A stretch of DNA of 14,573 nucleotides. Origin: Paracoccaceae bacterium (GTDB lineage: Bacteria; Pseudomonadota; Alphaproteobacteria; Rhodobacterales; Rhodobacteraceae). Of this stretch, positions 7,457-14,573 are shown piece after piece. Location: contig JALQTL010000145.1 in assembly GCA_023260935.1 (NCBI GenBank), forward strand, positions 1 through 14,573. The letters are read 5' to 3'. Numbering within the stretch: the first letter of the stretch is position 1; each line of letters opens with the position of its first letter. Made by a program: the position numbers and the translations under genes. The notes beneath the pieces were generated by a model, which was given only the letters and a program-made list of their open reading frames with translations, was not told where the DNA came from and made no database searches.

Positions 7457-7528
7457 AACGCGCTGCCCGACCGGCAGGCCCTGTCTTCATGGCGAAGACG
7501 GCACCGGGGGGTCCAAAGGGGAAACACC

Positions 7529-8815
7529 ATGAAACTGACCAGACGTTCACTTCTGGCATCCGCGATCGCCTCGGCCGCCTTGCCCCGCATCGCCCTTGCC
7601 CAATCCGACACCATCAAGGTCGGCGTTCTTCATTCGCTTTCGGGCACGATGGCCATTTCGGAGACCACGCTGAAAGACACCATGCTGATGCTGATCGAAC
7701 AGCAGAATGCCAAGGGCGGGCTTCTGGGCAAACAGCTTGAAGCCGTGGTCGTCGATCCTGCCTCGGACTGGCCGCTGTTTGCCGAAAAGGCGCGCGAACT
7801 GCTGACCGTTTCGAATGTTGATGTGATGTTCGGCTGCTGGACCAGCGTAAGCCGCAAATCCGTGCTGCCGGTGATCGAGGAACTGAACGGGCTTCTGTTC
7901 TATCCCGTCCAGTACGAGGGCGAGGAATCTTCGAAAAACGTGTTCTACACCGGGGCCGCCCCGAACCAGCAGGCCATTCCGGCGGTGGATTACTATCTGG
8001 AAGAGCTGGGCGTTACCAAATTCGCGCTGCTGGGCACCGATTACGTCTATCCGCGCACCACGAACAACATTCTGGAAGCCTATCTGATTTCCAAGGGCAT
8101 CCCGAAGGAAGACATCTTCGTGAATTACACCCCCTTCGGCCATTCCGACTGGTCCAAGATTGTGGGTGACGTTGTGGCGCTGGGTGCTGATGGCAAGAAG
8201 GTGGGCGTGATTTCCACCATCAACGGCGATGCCAACATCGGGTTCTACAAGGAACTGGCCGCCGCCGGCGTAACCGCAGAAACGCTGCCTGTCGTCGCCT
8301 TCTCGGTCGGCGAAGAGGAACTGTCGGGGCTGGATACCACCAACCTTGCCGGGCATCTGGCGGCATGGAATTATTTCATGTCTGCCGATACCCCGGAAAA
8401 CGCGGCCTTCATCGCGGCATGGAAAGCCTTCATCAAGGATGACAAGCGCGTGACGAATGACCCGATGGAGGCGCATTACATCGGCTTCAACATGTGGGTG
8501 AATGCCGTCACGGCGGCGGGCACCACCGATGTGGATGCGGTTTCCGCCGCGATGATCGGCCAGAAATTCCCCAACCTGACCGGCGGCATCGCCGAGATGC
8601 TGCCCAACCACCACCTGACCAAGCCCGTGCTGATCGGCGAGATCCGCGCCGATGGCCAGTTCGACATCATCAGCCAGACCGACCCTGTTCCTGGCGACGC
8701 CTGGACAGATTACCTGCCGGAATCGGCGGTGCTGGAGGCGGACTGGGCCGAGTTGAAATGCGGGATGTACAACAAGGAAACCGCAACCTGCGTGCAGTTG
8801 AAGTCAAACTACTGA
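7529..8815 (+). CDS. urtA: Urea ABC transporter substrate-binding protein UrtA
   Basis: This 428-residue periplasmic protein binds urea (and possibly short amides) for UrtBCDE. The N-terminus MKLTRRSLLASAIASAALPRIALAQ carries a twin-arginine motif (TRRSLL, 4-9), a hydrophobic stretch and an ALA|Q cleavage site, suggesting Tat export of a folded protein. UrtA-specific segments are KVGVLHSLSGTMAISE, YPVQYEGEESSKNVFYTGAAPNQQ, LLGTDYVYPRTTN, INGDANIGFYKEL, and PNLTGGIAEMLPNHHLTKPVLIGEI near the C-terminus. I chose the start at 7529 because the signal peptide begins there and AGGGG lies 7 bases upstream; the frame is open to 7268 but that part is not protein-like. It is followed by a 145-bp gap with hairpins, then urtB. 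Confidence 0.95.
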   Translation: MKLTRRSLLASAIASAALPRIALAQSDTIKVGVLHSLSGTMAISETTLKDTMLMLIEQQNAKGGLLGKQLEAVVVDPASDWPLFAEKARELLTVSNVDVMFGCWTSVSRKSVLPVIEELNGLLFYPVQYEGEESSKNVFYTGAAPNQQAIPAVDYYLEELGVTKFALLGTDYVYPRTTNNILEAYLISKGIPKEDIFVNYTPFGHSDWSKIVGDVVALGADGKKVGVISTINGDANIGFYKELAAAGVTAETLPVVAFSVGEEELSGLDTTNLAGHLAAWNYFMSADTPENAAFIAAWKAFIKDDKRVTNDPMEAHYIGFNMWVNAVTAAGTTDVDAVSAAMIGQKFPNLTGGIAEMLPNHHLTKPVLIGEIRADGQFDIISQTDPVPGDAWTDYLPESAVLEADWAELKCGMYNKETATCVQLKSNY

Positions 8816-8827
8816 CCTGACCACGCC

Positions 8828-8842
8828 GCCCCCGAGCGGGGC
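8828..8842 (+). promoter_or_regulatory. Small GC hairpin just after urtA
   Basis: GCCCC, CGAGC, GGGGC form a 5-bp stem 12 bp after the urtA stop (an alternative fold pairs CCCCG with CGGGG). There is no T-tract. It is the first of two adjacent stem-loops between urtA and urtB. Confidence 0.4.
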
Positions 8843-8844
8843 AA

Positions 8845-8889
8845 GGCGCCTCCCCTACCCCCCCTTTGGTGGGGAGGGGATGGGGCGCC
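8845..8889 (+). promoter_or_regulatory. Large C/G-tract stem-loop between urtA and urtB
   Basis: GGCGCC at 8845-8850 pairs with GGCGCC at 8884-8889. Inside, CCCC (8852-8855) can pair with GGGG (8876-8879) and the C run at 8858-8864 with GGGG (8871-8874), around a TTTGGT-type loop. It is very stable and without a T-tract. By position it is likely a partial terminator or mRNA-protecting structure that keeps UrtA above the permease level. The G-rich arm could alternatively stack as a quadruplex. Confidence 0.6.
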
Positions 8890-8960
8890 CTTGCCGGCAA
8901 CCGCCCCTTTCCTTGCCACCGGTGCCCGAACCCCCACCGTTTCACTGCCTTGGAAACCCC

Positions 8961-10901
8961 ATGCGCCTGATCGCCTGTCTTCTTGCGGCCCTTCTGTGCT
9001 TTTTGCCCGCCCTTTCCCGGGCCGAAGGTCTGGCCGCGCAGATCGTGGCCGACAACCGCGCCCAGATCGAAAAGCCCTCGCGGCAGACCATTGGCCCGGT
9101 GATTGCGGCCATTGCTGGCAGCGGTGACGCGATGGCCGATGACATCCTTTCCGCCTGGGCCGACAAGCGCCTTGTGATCCGCAAGGCCGATGGCGCCCTG
9201 CTGATCGCCACCCCTGAAGGGCCCGGCCTTGCCCTAATGGGACTGGACGGCACGCCGGCCGGCACAGCCACAAGGGCCGAGGTGACAGAGCTGAAGCCCA
9301 ATGCCGGGGTGCGTGGCCTGATCGCCAGCGCGCTGGTGCAGTTCACCCTGACAGACCCCGACCCCGCCCGCCGGGCCGAGGCCCTTTCGTCCATCGCCCG
9401 CGACCCAAGCGCCGAAACCCTGGCGCCGCTGCGCGCGGCCATCACCACCGAGACGGACCCTGACCTGAAAGCGCAGAAAGAACGGCTGGAGCGGTTCCTG
9501 ACCCTGCGCTTCGATCCTGACCCCACCGCCCGTGTGGCTGCCATCGAAAGCCTTGGCGCAGATATCGCGCTGGATACCCGGGCCGCGCTGAACCCGTTGC
9601 TGGCCACCACCCGCATGGTCGTGGCCGGCAATGTGCCCCCCAACATTGCCCGCCCGCTGATCCCCGGCCGCGACATCACCGAAGACGAAGCCTATGCGCT
9701 GCTGGTGGGCGCCGGTCTGGCCCCTGCCCGGCTGTCGCCCGAAGATCAGCGCGCCGCCCTTGTGACGCATTTGTCGGGCGGTATGGTCGGCGGCATTGCA
9801 CTGGCCGATCTGAACAGCCAGGCCGCGCGTGACCGCGCCTATACCGCGCTGGAAGCGGCAGGCACCGTGCCCACGGCCGCCACGGATGACGAGGCGCGGG
9901 CCGCCGTTGCCGCCCATCGCTTTGTCGACGCCTATGTCGAACAGGACCGTGCCGTGACCGATGCCGCAGCCGCCGCTCTTGCCCGGATCGACCGCAAGGT
10001 GGCGCTGATGCAGGCGGCCGACCTTGGGCTTGATGCCCTGTCGCTGGCCGCGATCTATTTCCTTGCCGCCATCGGTCTTGCCATCACTTTCGGCGTGATG
10101 GGCGTGATCAACATGGCGCATGGAGAGTTCATCACCATGGGTGCCTATACCGGCTTTGTGGTCCAGCTTTTCGTGCCCGATTACACGCTTTCCATCCTGA
10201 TCGCGTTGCCGCTGGCCTTTGCCATCACCTTTGGCGCCGGCGTGGCGATGGAACGCCTTGTGATCCGCCATCTGTACAAACGCCCGCTGGAAACGCTGCT
10301 GGCCACCTTTGGGATCTCCATCGCGCTGCAACAGATTCTGAAGAACGTCTTTGGCACACAGGCCCGTCCCCTGACGGCACCGGGCTGGCTGGACGGGGCA
10401 TTGACCTTCAACGATGTCGTCTCGATCAGCTATATCCGTATCGCGATCTTTGTGCTGGCGGTGATCTTTCTGCTGTTCTTCCTGTGGCTGATGAAGCGCA
10501 CAAGGCTGGGGCTGGAGGTCCGCGCCGTGACGCAGAACCCGACCATGGCCGCCTCCATGGGCATCAACCCCGACCGGATCAACATGCTGACATTCGGGCT
10601 TGGCTCCGGCATCGCCGGCATCGCCGGCGTCGCCATCGGGCTTTATGCCAAGGTCACCTCCGAAATGGGCGCGGATTACATCGTGCAATCCTTCATGACC
10701 GTGGTGGTGGGCGGGGTCGGCAATGTCTGGGGCACGCTGGCCGGGGCCACGATGATCGGCAGCTTGCAAAAGCTGATTGAGTTCCTGAACCCGTCGAACA
10801 CGCTTGCCGCGCAGACCTACATGATCCTTTTCATCATCCTTTTCATCCAGTTCAGGCCCCGCGGGATCATCGCCCTGCGCGGCCGCGCGGCGGGAGATTG
10901 A
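8961..10901 (+). CDS. urtB: Urea ABC transporter permease UrtB with long N-terminal domain
   Basis: This 646-residue inner-membrane permease is half of the urea channel. A signal-like N-terminus (MRLIACLLAALLCFLPALSRAEG) is followed by about 330 soluble residues, probably periplasmic, with HEAT-like helical repeats near 132-160 (DPDPARRAEALSSIA) and 185-215 (DPDPTARVAAIESLG). The LivH-type permease domain covers about 350-646 (IGLAITFGVMGVINMAHGEFITMGAYTG; GLEVRAVTQNPTMAASMGIN; GGVGNVWGTLAGA). As recalled, most proteobacterial UrtB proteins are nearer 500-550, so the N-terminal part is extended. I chose the start at 8961 because the signal sequence begins there; the frame is open upstream to 8880 but runs through the intergenic hairpin, and the ribosome site GGAAA is modest. 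urtC follows after 3 bp. Confidence 0.93.
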   Translation: MRLIACLLAALLCFLPALSRAEGLAAQIVADNRAQIEKPSRQTIGPVIAAIAGSGDAMADDILSAWADKRLVIRKADGALLIATPEGPGLALMGLDGTPAGTATRAEVTELKPNAGVRGLIASALVQFTLTDPDPARRAEALSSIARDPSAETLAPLRAAITTETDPDLKAQKERLERFLTLRFDPDPTARVAAIESLGADIALDTRAALNPLLATTRMVVAGNVPPNIARPLIPGRDITEDEAYALLVGAGLAPARLSPEDQRAALVTHLSGGMVGGIALADLNSQAARDRAYTALEAAGTVPTAATDDEARAAVAAHRFVDAYVEQDRAVTDAAAAALARIDRKVALMQAADLGLDALSLAAIYFLAAIGLAITFGVMGVINMAHGEFITMGAYTGFVVQLFVPDYTLSILIALPLAFAITFGAGVAMERLVIRHLYKRPLETLLATFGISIALQQILKNVFGTQARPLTAPGWLDGALTFNDVVSISYIRIAIFVLAVIFLLFFLWLMKRTRLGLEVRAVTQNPTMAASMGINPDRINMLTFGLGSGIAGIAGVAIGLYAKVTSEMGADYIVQSFMTVVVGGVGNVWGTLAGATMIGSLQKLIEFLNPSNTLAAQTYMILFIILFIQFRPRGIIALRGRAAGD

Positions 10902-10904
10902 GCC

Positions 10905-12137
10905 ATGACCCGCAGTTTTCTTGCCCGCAACCCGTCGGTCCTGATCTTCATCGGGTTGCTTGCCGTCTTTACCCTGTGCGTCACCCTGATGTCCGAAGCC
11001 TTTGGCGCCGGTGTCATTTCCACCTCTTTCGTCAAGACGCTGGGCAAGACGCTGTGCCTGTGCCTTGTGGCCCTCGCGATGGATCTGATCTGGGGCTATG
11101 CCGGTATCCTGAGCCTTGGCCACATGGCCTTCTTTGCCCTTGGCGGCTACATGATCGGCATGTGGCTCATGTATGCCCGGACAGAAGAGATCGTGGTCGC
11201 GGCCCTGTCCCAAGGCGGCCTTCCCGCAACACCCGAAGAAATTACCCAAGGTATCGCCACCCAGATCTTCGGCGTTGTCGGATCATCCGACCTGCCGGTG
11301 ATCTGGTCCTTTGCCCATTCGCTGCCCCTGCAACTGCTAATGGCGCTGGCGGTTCCGGGTGTGTTGGCCCTGATCTTCGGTTGGCTGGCGTTTCGGTCCC
11401 GCGTGACCGGGGTTTACCTTTCAATCCTGACGCAGGCGATGACCCTTGCGCTGGCCCTTTACCTTTTTCAGAACGACAGCGGCCTGCGCGGCAACAACGG
11501 GCTTTCGGGCCTGCAAAACCTGCCGGGGCTGGCCGATACCTCGCAGGATCTGGTGTCGATCTGGTTCTTCTGGGCCTCGGCCCTCGCCCTCGCGCTTGGC
11601 TACCTGACCCTGAACTGGGTCGTCTCTGGCAAGTTCGGCAGCGTGATCCGCGCCATTCGCGATGACGAGGCGCGGGTGCGGTTCCTGGGCTACCCTGTCG
11701 AGGTCTACAAGCTGTTCCTTTTCACGCTGACCGCCCTGATCGCGGCGCTGGCGGGTGTGCTGTATTACCCGCAGGCGGGCATCATCAACCCGGCGGAACT
11801 GGCCCCCATCGCCAGTATCTATCTTGCCGTCTGGGTGGCCATCGGCGGTCGCGGGCGGCTTTATGGGGCGGTCATCGGGGCGGCCTTCGTATCGCTGATG
11901 TCCAGTGTCTTCACCTCGGGACGGCTGCCCGACATCACCCTTGGCCCGGTAAGGCTGAACTGGGTGGACTGGTGGCTGGTCATCCTTGGCCTGACCTTCG
12001 TTGCCGTCACGCTTTTCGCGCCCAAGGGCATTGGCGGGCTGTTCGACCGCCTTCGCCACATTGCCCCGCCGGATCGCAAGGGCGCCCCGCTGGGCCCCGA
12101 TGATGGCGCCTTTCAGGAACAGGAGGCGCAGCGATGA
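10905..12137 (+). CDS. urtC: Urea ABC transporter permease UrtC
   Basis: This 410-residue inner-membrane permease pairs with UrtB. LivM-type features are GYAGILSLGHMAFFALGGYMIGMW in the first third, FRSRVTGVYLSILTQAMTLALALYLFQND and RGNNGLSGLQNLPG in the middle (the latter typical of UrtC), the cytoplasmic coupling loop SVIRAIRDDEARVRFLGYPVEVYKL, and GRLYGAVIGAAFVSLM near the end. Eight to ten hydrophobic segments are visible. A short hydrophilic tail (about 385-410) follows the last helix. It sits 3 bp behind urtB and its stop overlaps the urtD start (ATGA), so translation is probably coupled. Confidence 0.94.
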   Translation: MTRSFLARNPSVLIFIGLLAVFTLCVTLMSEAFGAGVISTSFVKTLGKTLCLCLVALAMDLIWGYAGILSLGHMAFFALGGYMIGMWLMYARTEEIVVAALSQGGLPATPEEITQGIATQIFGVVGSSDLPVIWSFAHSLPLQLLMALAVPGVLALIFGWLAFRSRVTGVYLSILTQAMTLALALYLFQNDSGLRGNNGLSGLQNLPGLADTSQDLVSIWFFWASALALALGYLTLNWVVSGKFGSVIRAIRDDEARVRFLGYPVEVYKLFLFTLTALIAALAGVLYYPQAGIINPAELAPIASIYLAVWVAIGGRGRLYGAVIGAAFVSLMSSVFTSGRLPDITLGPVRLNWVDWWLVILGLTFVAVTLFAPKGIGGLFDRLRHIAPPDRKGAPLGPDDGAFQEQEAQR

Positions 12138-12877
12138 CCGCCCTGCTGGAGGTTTCCGGCGTTTCCGTCACCTTCGACGGCTTTCGCGCCATCAACAACC
12201 TGTCGTTCAACATCGGCCCTGCCGAACTGCGCGCCATCATCGGCCCAAACGGCGCGGGCAAGACCACTTTCATGGATATCGTCACCGGCAAGACCCGCCC
12301 CGATACCGGCACCGTCACCTTCGGCGAAAGGTCCGTCTCGCTTCTGTCGATGAACGAGGCGCAGATTGCGCGCGAAGGGATCGGGCGCAAATTCCAGCGC
12401 CCCACAGTGTTCGAGGATCAGACCGTTGAGGCCAACCTGATCCTTGCGCTGAAGGCACCGCGCAGCCCATGGCGCGTGCTGCTGTGGAAGCCGGGGCCGG
12501 CCGATCATGCGCGGGTGCGGGAACTGGCGCGCGACGTGGGCCTTGCCGATCATCTGCACCGCAAATCGGGCGAACTCAGCCACGGGCAAAAGCAATGGCT
12601 GGAAATCGCGATGCTGCTGGCGCAGGAACCCCGGCTGCTGCTGGTGGATGAACCCGCAGCCGGGATGACCCCGGCGGAACGGGAACAGACGACAGCCCTG
12701 CTGGTCAGCCTTGCCAAGACGCGGGCCGTTGTGGTGGTGGAACATGACATGGATTTCGTTCGCCGCCTGAATTGCAAGGTAACCGTGCTGCACGAAGGCG
12801 CGGTGCTGGCCGAAGGCTCGCTTGATCATGTCACCCGCGATCCGCAGGTGATCAGTGTTTATCTGGGGCGCGGATGA
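12134..12877 (+). CDS. urtD: Urea ABC transporter ATP-binding protein UrtD
   Basis: This 247-residue LivG-type ATPase carries Walker A GPNGAGKTT (37-45), a signature LSHGQKQWLEIAMLL (from 148) and Walker B LLLVDEPAAGMT with D172/E173; the H-loop is in VVVVEHDMDF. The unusual signature (His in place of the usual second Gly, then QKQWLEIAM) is a mark of UrtD, as are GRKFQRPTVFED and AAGMTPAE. It overlaps urtC by 4 bp at its start and urtE by 4 bp at its end. It forms the ATPase pair with UrtE. Confidence 0.95.
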   Translation: MTALLEVSGVSVTFDGFRAINNLSFNIGPAELRAIIGPNGAGKTTFMDIVTGKTRPDTGTVTFGERSVSLLSMNEAQIAREGIGRKFQRPTVFEDQTVEANLILALKAPRSPWRVLLWKPGPADHARVRELARDVGLADHLHRKSGELSHGQKQWLEIAMLLAQEPRLLLVDEPAAGMTPAEREQTTALLVSLAKTRAVVVVEHDMDFVRRLNCKVTVLHEGAVLAEGSLDHVTRDPQVISVYLGRG

Positions 12878-13572
12878 TGCTGGAAACGAAAGGCCTGACC
12901 CTGCATTACGGTGGCAGCCAGATCCTGCATGGCATCGACTTTGCCGCCTCTGCGGGCAAGGTGACCTGCATCATGGGGCCGAACGGGGTTGGCAAGACCT
13001 CGTTCCTGCGGGCACTCGCGGGCACGCATCCGCGATCAGGCGGCACGGTTGTGCTGGATGGCCAGACCCTGCCGCCCTTGCGCGCGCAAGACATGGCCCG
13101 GCGTGGACTTTCCGTGGTGCCGCAGGGGCGGATGATCTTTCCGCTGCTGACGGTGCGCGAAAATCTGGAAACCGCCTTTGCCGTGCTGCCAAGGGCCGAG
13201 CACCATATCCCGGACGAGGTGTTCACGCTGTTCCCGATCCTGAAGGATTTCCTGCATCGCCGGGGGGGTGATCTTTCCGGCGGCCAGCAGCAGCAATTGG
13301 CCATCGCCCGCGCGCTGATCATGAAGCCCAAGGTGCTGTTGCTGGATGAACCAACCGAAGGCATCCAGCCAAGCATCATTCAGGAGATCGGCCAGGTTCT
13401 TGGCTATCTGCGCGCCAAGGGCGACATGGCGATCATTCTGGTCGAACAGTATTTCGAATTCGCCTATGGCCTTGCCGATCAGGTGTATGTCTTTCGGCGC
13501 GGCGCGGTTTCTCTTTCAGGGGCCGCGCAGAGCTTTGAAAAAGCCGCTCTGAGGGCCGCGGTTTCGGTCTGA
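12874..13572 (+). CDS. urtE: Urea ABC transporter ATP-binding protein UrtE
   Basis: This 232-residue LivF-type ATPase has Walker A GPNGVGKTS (35-43), signature LSGGQQQQLAIARAL (from 134), Walker B VLLLDEPTEGIQPSI with D158/E159, and H-loop-like ILVEQYFEFAYGLAD. The QQQQLAIARAL and DEPTEGIQPSI stretches are typical of UrtE. Two tandem ATGs (12874 and 12877) are possible starts, and the first overlaps urtD by 4 bp. It is the last urt gene; no urease genes follow inside the window, so urea hydrolysis must be encoded elsewhere. Confidence 0.95.
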   Translation: MMLETKGLTLHYGGSQILHGIDFAASAGKVTCIMGPNGVGKTSFLRALAGTHPRSGGTVVLDGQTLPPLRAQDMARRGLSVVPQGRMIFPLLTVRENLETAFAVLPRAEHHIPDEVFTLFPILKDFLHRRGGDLSGGQQQQLAIARALIMKPKVLLLDEPTEGIQPSIIQEIGQVLGYLRAKGDMAIILVEQYFEFAYGLADQVYVFRRGAVSLSGAAQSFEKAALRAAVSV

Positions 13573-13641
13573 TCCCGGCGTGCAGGCCGCACGGCGACTG
13601 AACTTGCCGCATCCTTTTCAGCCCCTTCCCCCGCGTGCCGG

Positions 13642-13670
13642 GTCTTGCCCACCGAAGCTTTCGGGCAGAC
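13642..13670 (+). terminator. Possible stem-loop after urtE
   Basis: GTC, TGC and CCGAA on the left pair with TTCGG, GCA and GAC on the right around a GCT loop, with small bulges. It lies 70 bp after urtE in a 156-bp gap. A shorter stem CGTGC/GCACG sits at 13579-13593. Neither has a T-tract, so termination is uncertain. No promoter for the next gene was recognised. Confidence 0.3.
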
Positions 13671-13728
13671 ACTTGCCCCGTCATGGGCCTGGGCATTCAC
13701 GGACGGGCGGGCAAAGATCGGGAAGGCG

Positions 13729-14573
13729 ATGGAAGATCAGTTCTTGCGGCTGGGGGTGGCGCTTGCGATCGGGCTTCTGGTCGGTCTGGAACGCGGATGG
13801 CGAGAGAGAGAGGCCCCGACAGGTGGCCGCACGGCGGGGCTGCGCACCTTTGGCATCTTCGGGCTTCTGGGCGGCATCTTCGCGATCCTTGCCACACAGA
13901 TGGCCGCGCCGGTCGTCTTTGCGGTGGCGCTGTTGGCGATGGCGGCGCTGTTCGGGCTGTTCCAGTTCCACGAATCCCGGCACGATGGCAGTTTCAGCGT
14001 GACCGGCGTGATGGCGGGGATTGGCGTCTTTGGCCTTGGGGCACTGGCCGTCATCGGCGACTATCAGGTTGCCGCAGCCGGAGGGGCCGCACTGGCGGCC
14101 ATTCTGGCCAGCCGGGAAATCCTGCACGCCAGCCTGCGCCGGCTAAGCTGGGTCGAACTGCGCTCGGCTCTGGTATTGGCGGTGATGACCACCATCATCC
14201 TCCCGATCCTGCCGGACCGCACGATTGACCCCTGGGGCGGGCTGAACCCATGGGAGATCTGGTTCTTTACCGTGCTGATCGCGACGATTTCCTTTGCCGG
14301 GTATATCGCGGCGCGCGTGCTGGAACCACGACGCGGCCTGATGATCAGCGCGCTTGCCGGGGCACTGGTTTCATCGACCGCGGTAACGGTGGCACTGGCG
14401 CGCATGGCACGCAGCGAAGATCAGGTGCGCGCCCTGGCAGGGGCGGCTGCGCTGGCGGGGATGGTGTCGCTCCTGCGGGTACTGACAGTCGTGGCGATCT
14501 TGCGGCACGAGGTCTTGCCCCATGTCGTGCTGCCGGCGCTTGCGGCAGCGGGGGTGCTGATGGCATCGGGGCT
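13729..14573 (+). CDS. MgtC/SapB-DUF4010 family membrane protein (truncated by window end)
   Basis: The frame stays open from ATG 13729 to the window end, giving 281 residues of an inner-membrane protein. The N-terminus MEDQFLRLGVALAIGLLVGLERGWRERE is the MgtC/SapB signature, followed by TAGLRTFGIFGLLGG. The later part, RRGLMISALAGALVSSTAVTVALARMAR, is characteristic of the DUF4010 half (COG3174-like). Several long hydrophobic helices are visible. Whole family members are about 410-430 residues, so roughly a third is missing to the right. GGGAAGG lies just upstream. Function is poorly known: MgtC proteins act in magnesium limitation and phosphate homeostasis, but this two-domain group is uncharacterised. 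It follows urtE by 156 bp on the same strand and is probably not part of the urt operon. Confidence 0.85.
   Translation, partial: MEDQFLRLGVALAIGLLVGLERGWREREAPTGGRTAGLRTFGIFGLLGGIFAILATQMAAPVVFAVALLAMAALFGLFQFHESRHDGSFSVTGVMAGIGVFGLGALAVIGDYQVAAAGGAALAAILASREILHASLRRLSWVELRSALVLAVMTTIILPILPDRTIDPWGGLNPWEIWFFTVLIATISFAGYIAARVLEPRRGLMISALAGALVSSTAVTVALARMARSEDQVRALAGAAALAGMVSLLRVLTVVAILRHEVLPHVVLPALAAAGVLMASG

Larger units (their letters stand above)
7167..7528 (+). other. 362-bp non-coding leader between ugpC and urtA
   Basis: No convincing gene lies here; frames open into urtA lack ribosome sites and protein-like character. It holds short GC-rich stems after ugpC (7194-7210; outer arms 7215-7219 with 7237-7241, followed by GCTTTCT) that could terminate ugp weakly. 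Further on are a 21-bp dyad (7267-7287), a hairpin TGTCCGG/CCGGGCA with a TCTTTT loop (7367-7386), a 12-bp tandem repeat (7433-7456) and a hairpin CTGTCTTC/GAAGACGG. AAAGGGGAAA at 7515-7524 is the urtA ribosome site. The urt promoter should be here, but no clear -35/-10 or sigma-54 element was recognised. Confidence 0.6.

Noticed and set aside
7167..7528. A guanidine or glutamine riboswitch before the urea operon
   Set aside because: The conserved core sequences of these riboswitch classes, as I know them, are not present.
9234..11249. A 671-codon open frame on the minus strand across urtB/urtC
   Set aside because: It is antisense to two certain genes; its Gly/His/Gln/Arg-rich translation resembles no protein family and is the usual by-product of GC-rich third codon positions.
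13262..13268. A run of seven G in urtE as a possible phase-variation tract
   Set aside because: Too short to be remarkable in GC-rich DNA, and the frame is intact through conserved motifs on both sides.

Overview
The window looks like the chromosome of an alphaproteobacterium, most likely Rhodobacteraceae (Rhodobacter/Gemmobacter/Tabrizicola-like). The basis is the high GC content, the strong G/C bias at third codon positions, the gene arrangement, and UrtB/UrtC proteins of the type I associate with that family. This is inferred from composition and recalled protein families, not from a search. No mobile elements, CRISPR arrays, tRNA or rRNA genes were seen.

The layout is a set of nutrient-scavenging operons. 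At the left edge, phnC (phosphonate/phosphate-type ABC ATPase) reads leftward and probably continues into phnD/phnE outside the window. Divergent from it is a two-gene operon: a TIM-barrel sugar phosphate isomerase/epimerase-like protein, overlapped by 4 bp with a GpdQ-type cytoplasmic phosphodiesterase. The gap between these two divergent units carries outward-facing candidate Pho boxes, consistent with PhoB control in both directions. A 15-bp perfect hairpin ends the two-gene unit, and an AT-rich stretch then precedes ugpBAEC, the sn-glycerol-3-phosphate / glycerophosphodiester importer. Together these suggest import of glycerophosphodiesters by Ugp and cleavage inside the cell by the GpdQ-like enzyme, standing in for the missing ugpQ.

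After a 362-bp non-coding leader comes a complete urea importer operon, urtABCDE: a Tat-type substrate-binding protein, two permeases (UrtB with a roughly 350-residue N-terminal extension), and two ATPases joined by 4-bp overlaps. No urease genes are visible. The window ends in a truncated MgtC/SapB-DUF4010 family membrane protein at 13729-14573, whose frame stays open to the window end.

All core genes belong to known families. The parts most worth attention are regulatory or contextual: the divergent Pho-box/inverted-repeat region, the uncharacterised TIM-barrel enzyme placed in a phosphorus operon, stem-loops after both substrate-binding-protein genes, the long structured urtA leader, and the extended UrtB N-terminus.
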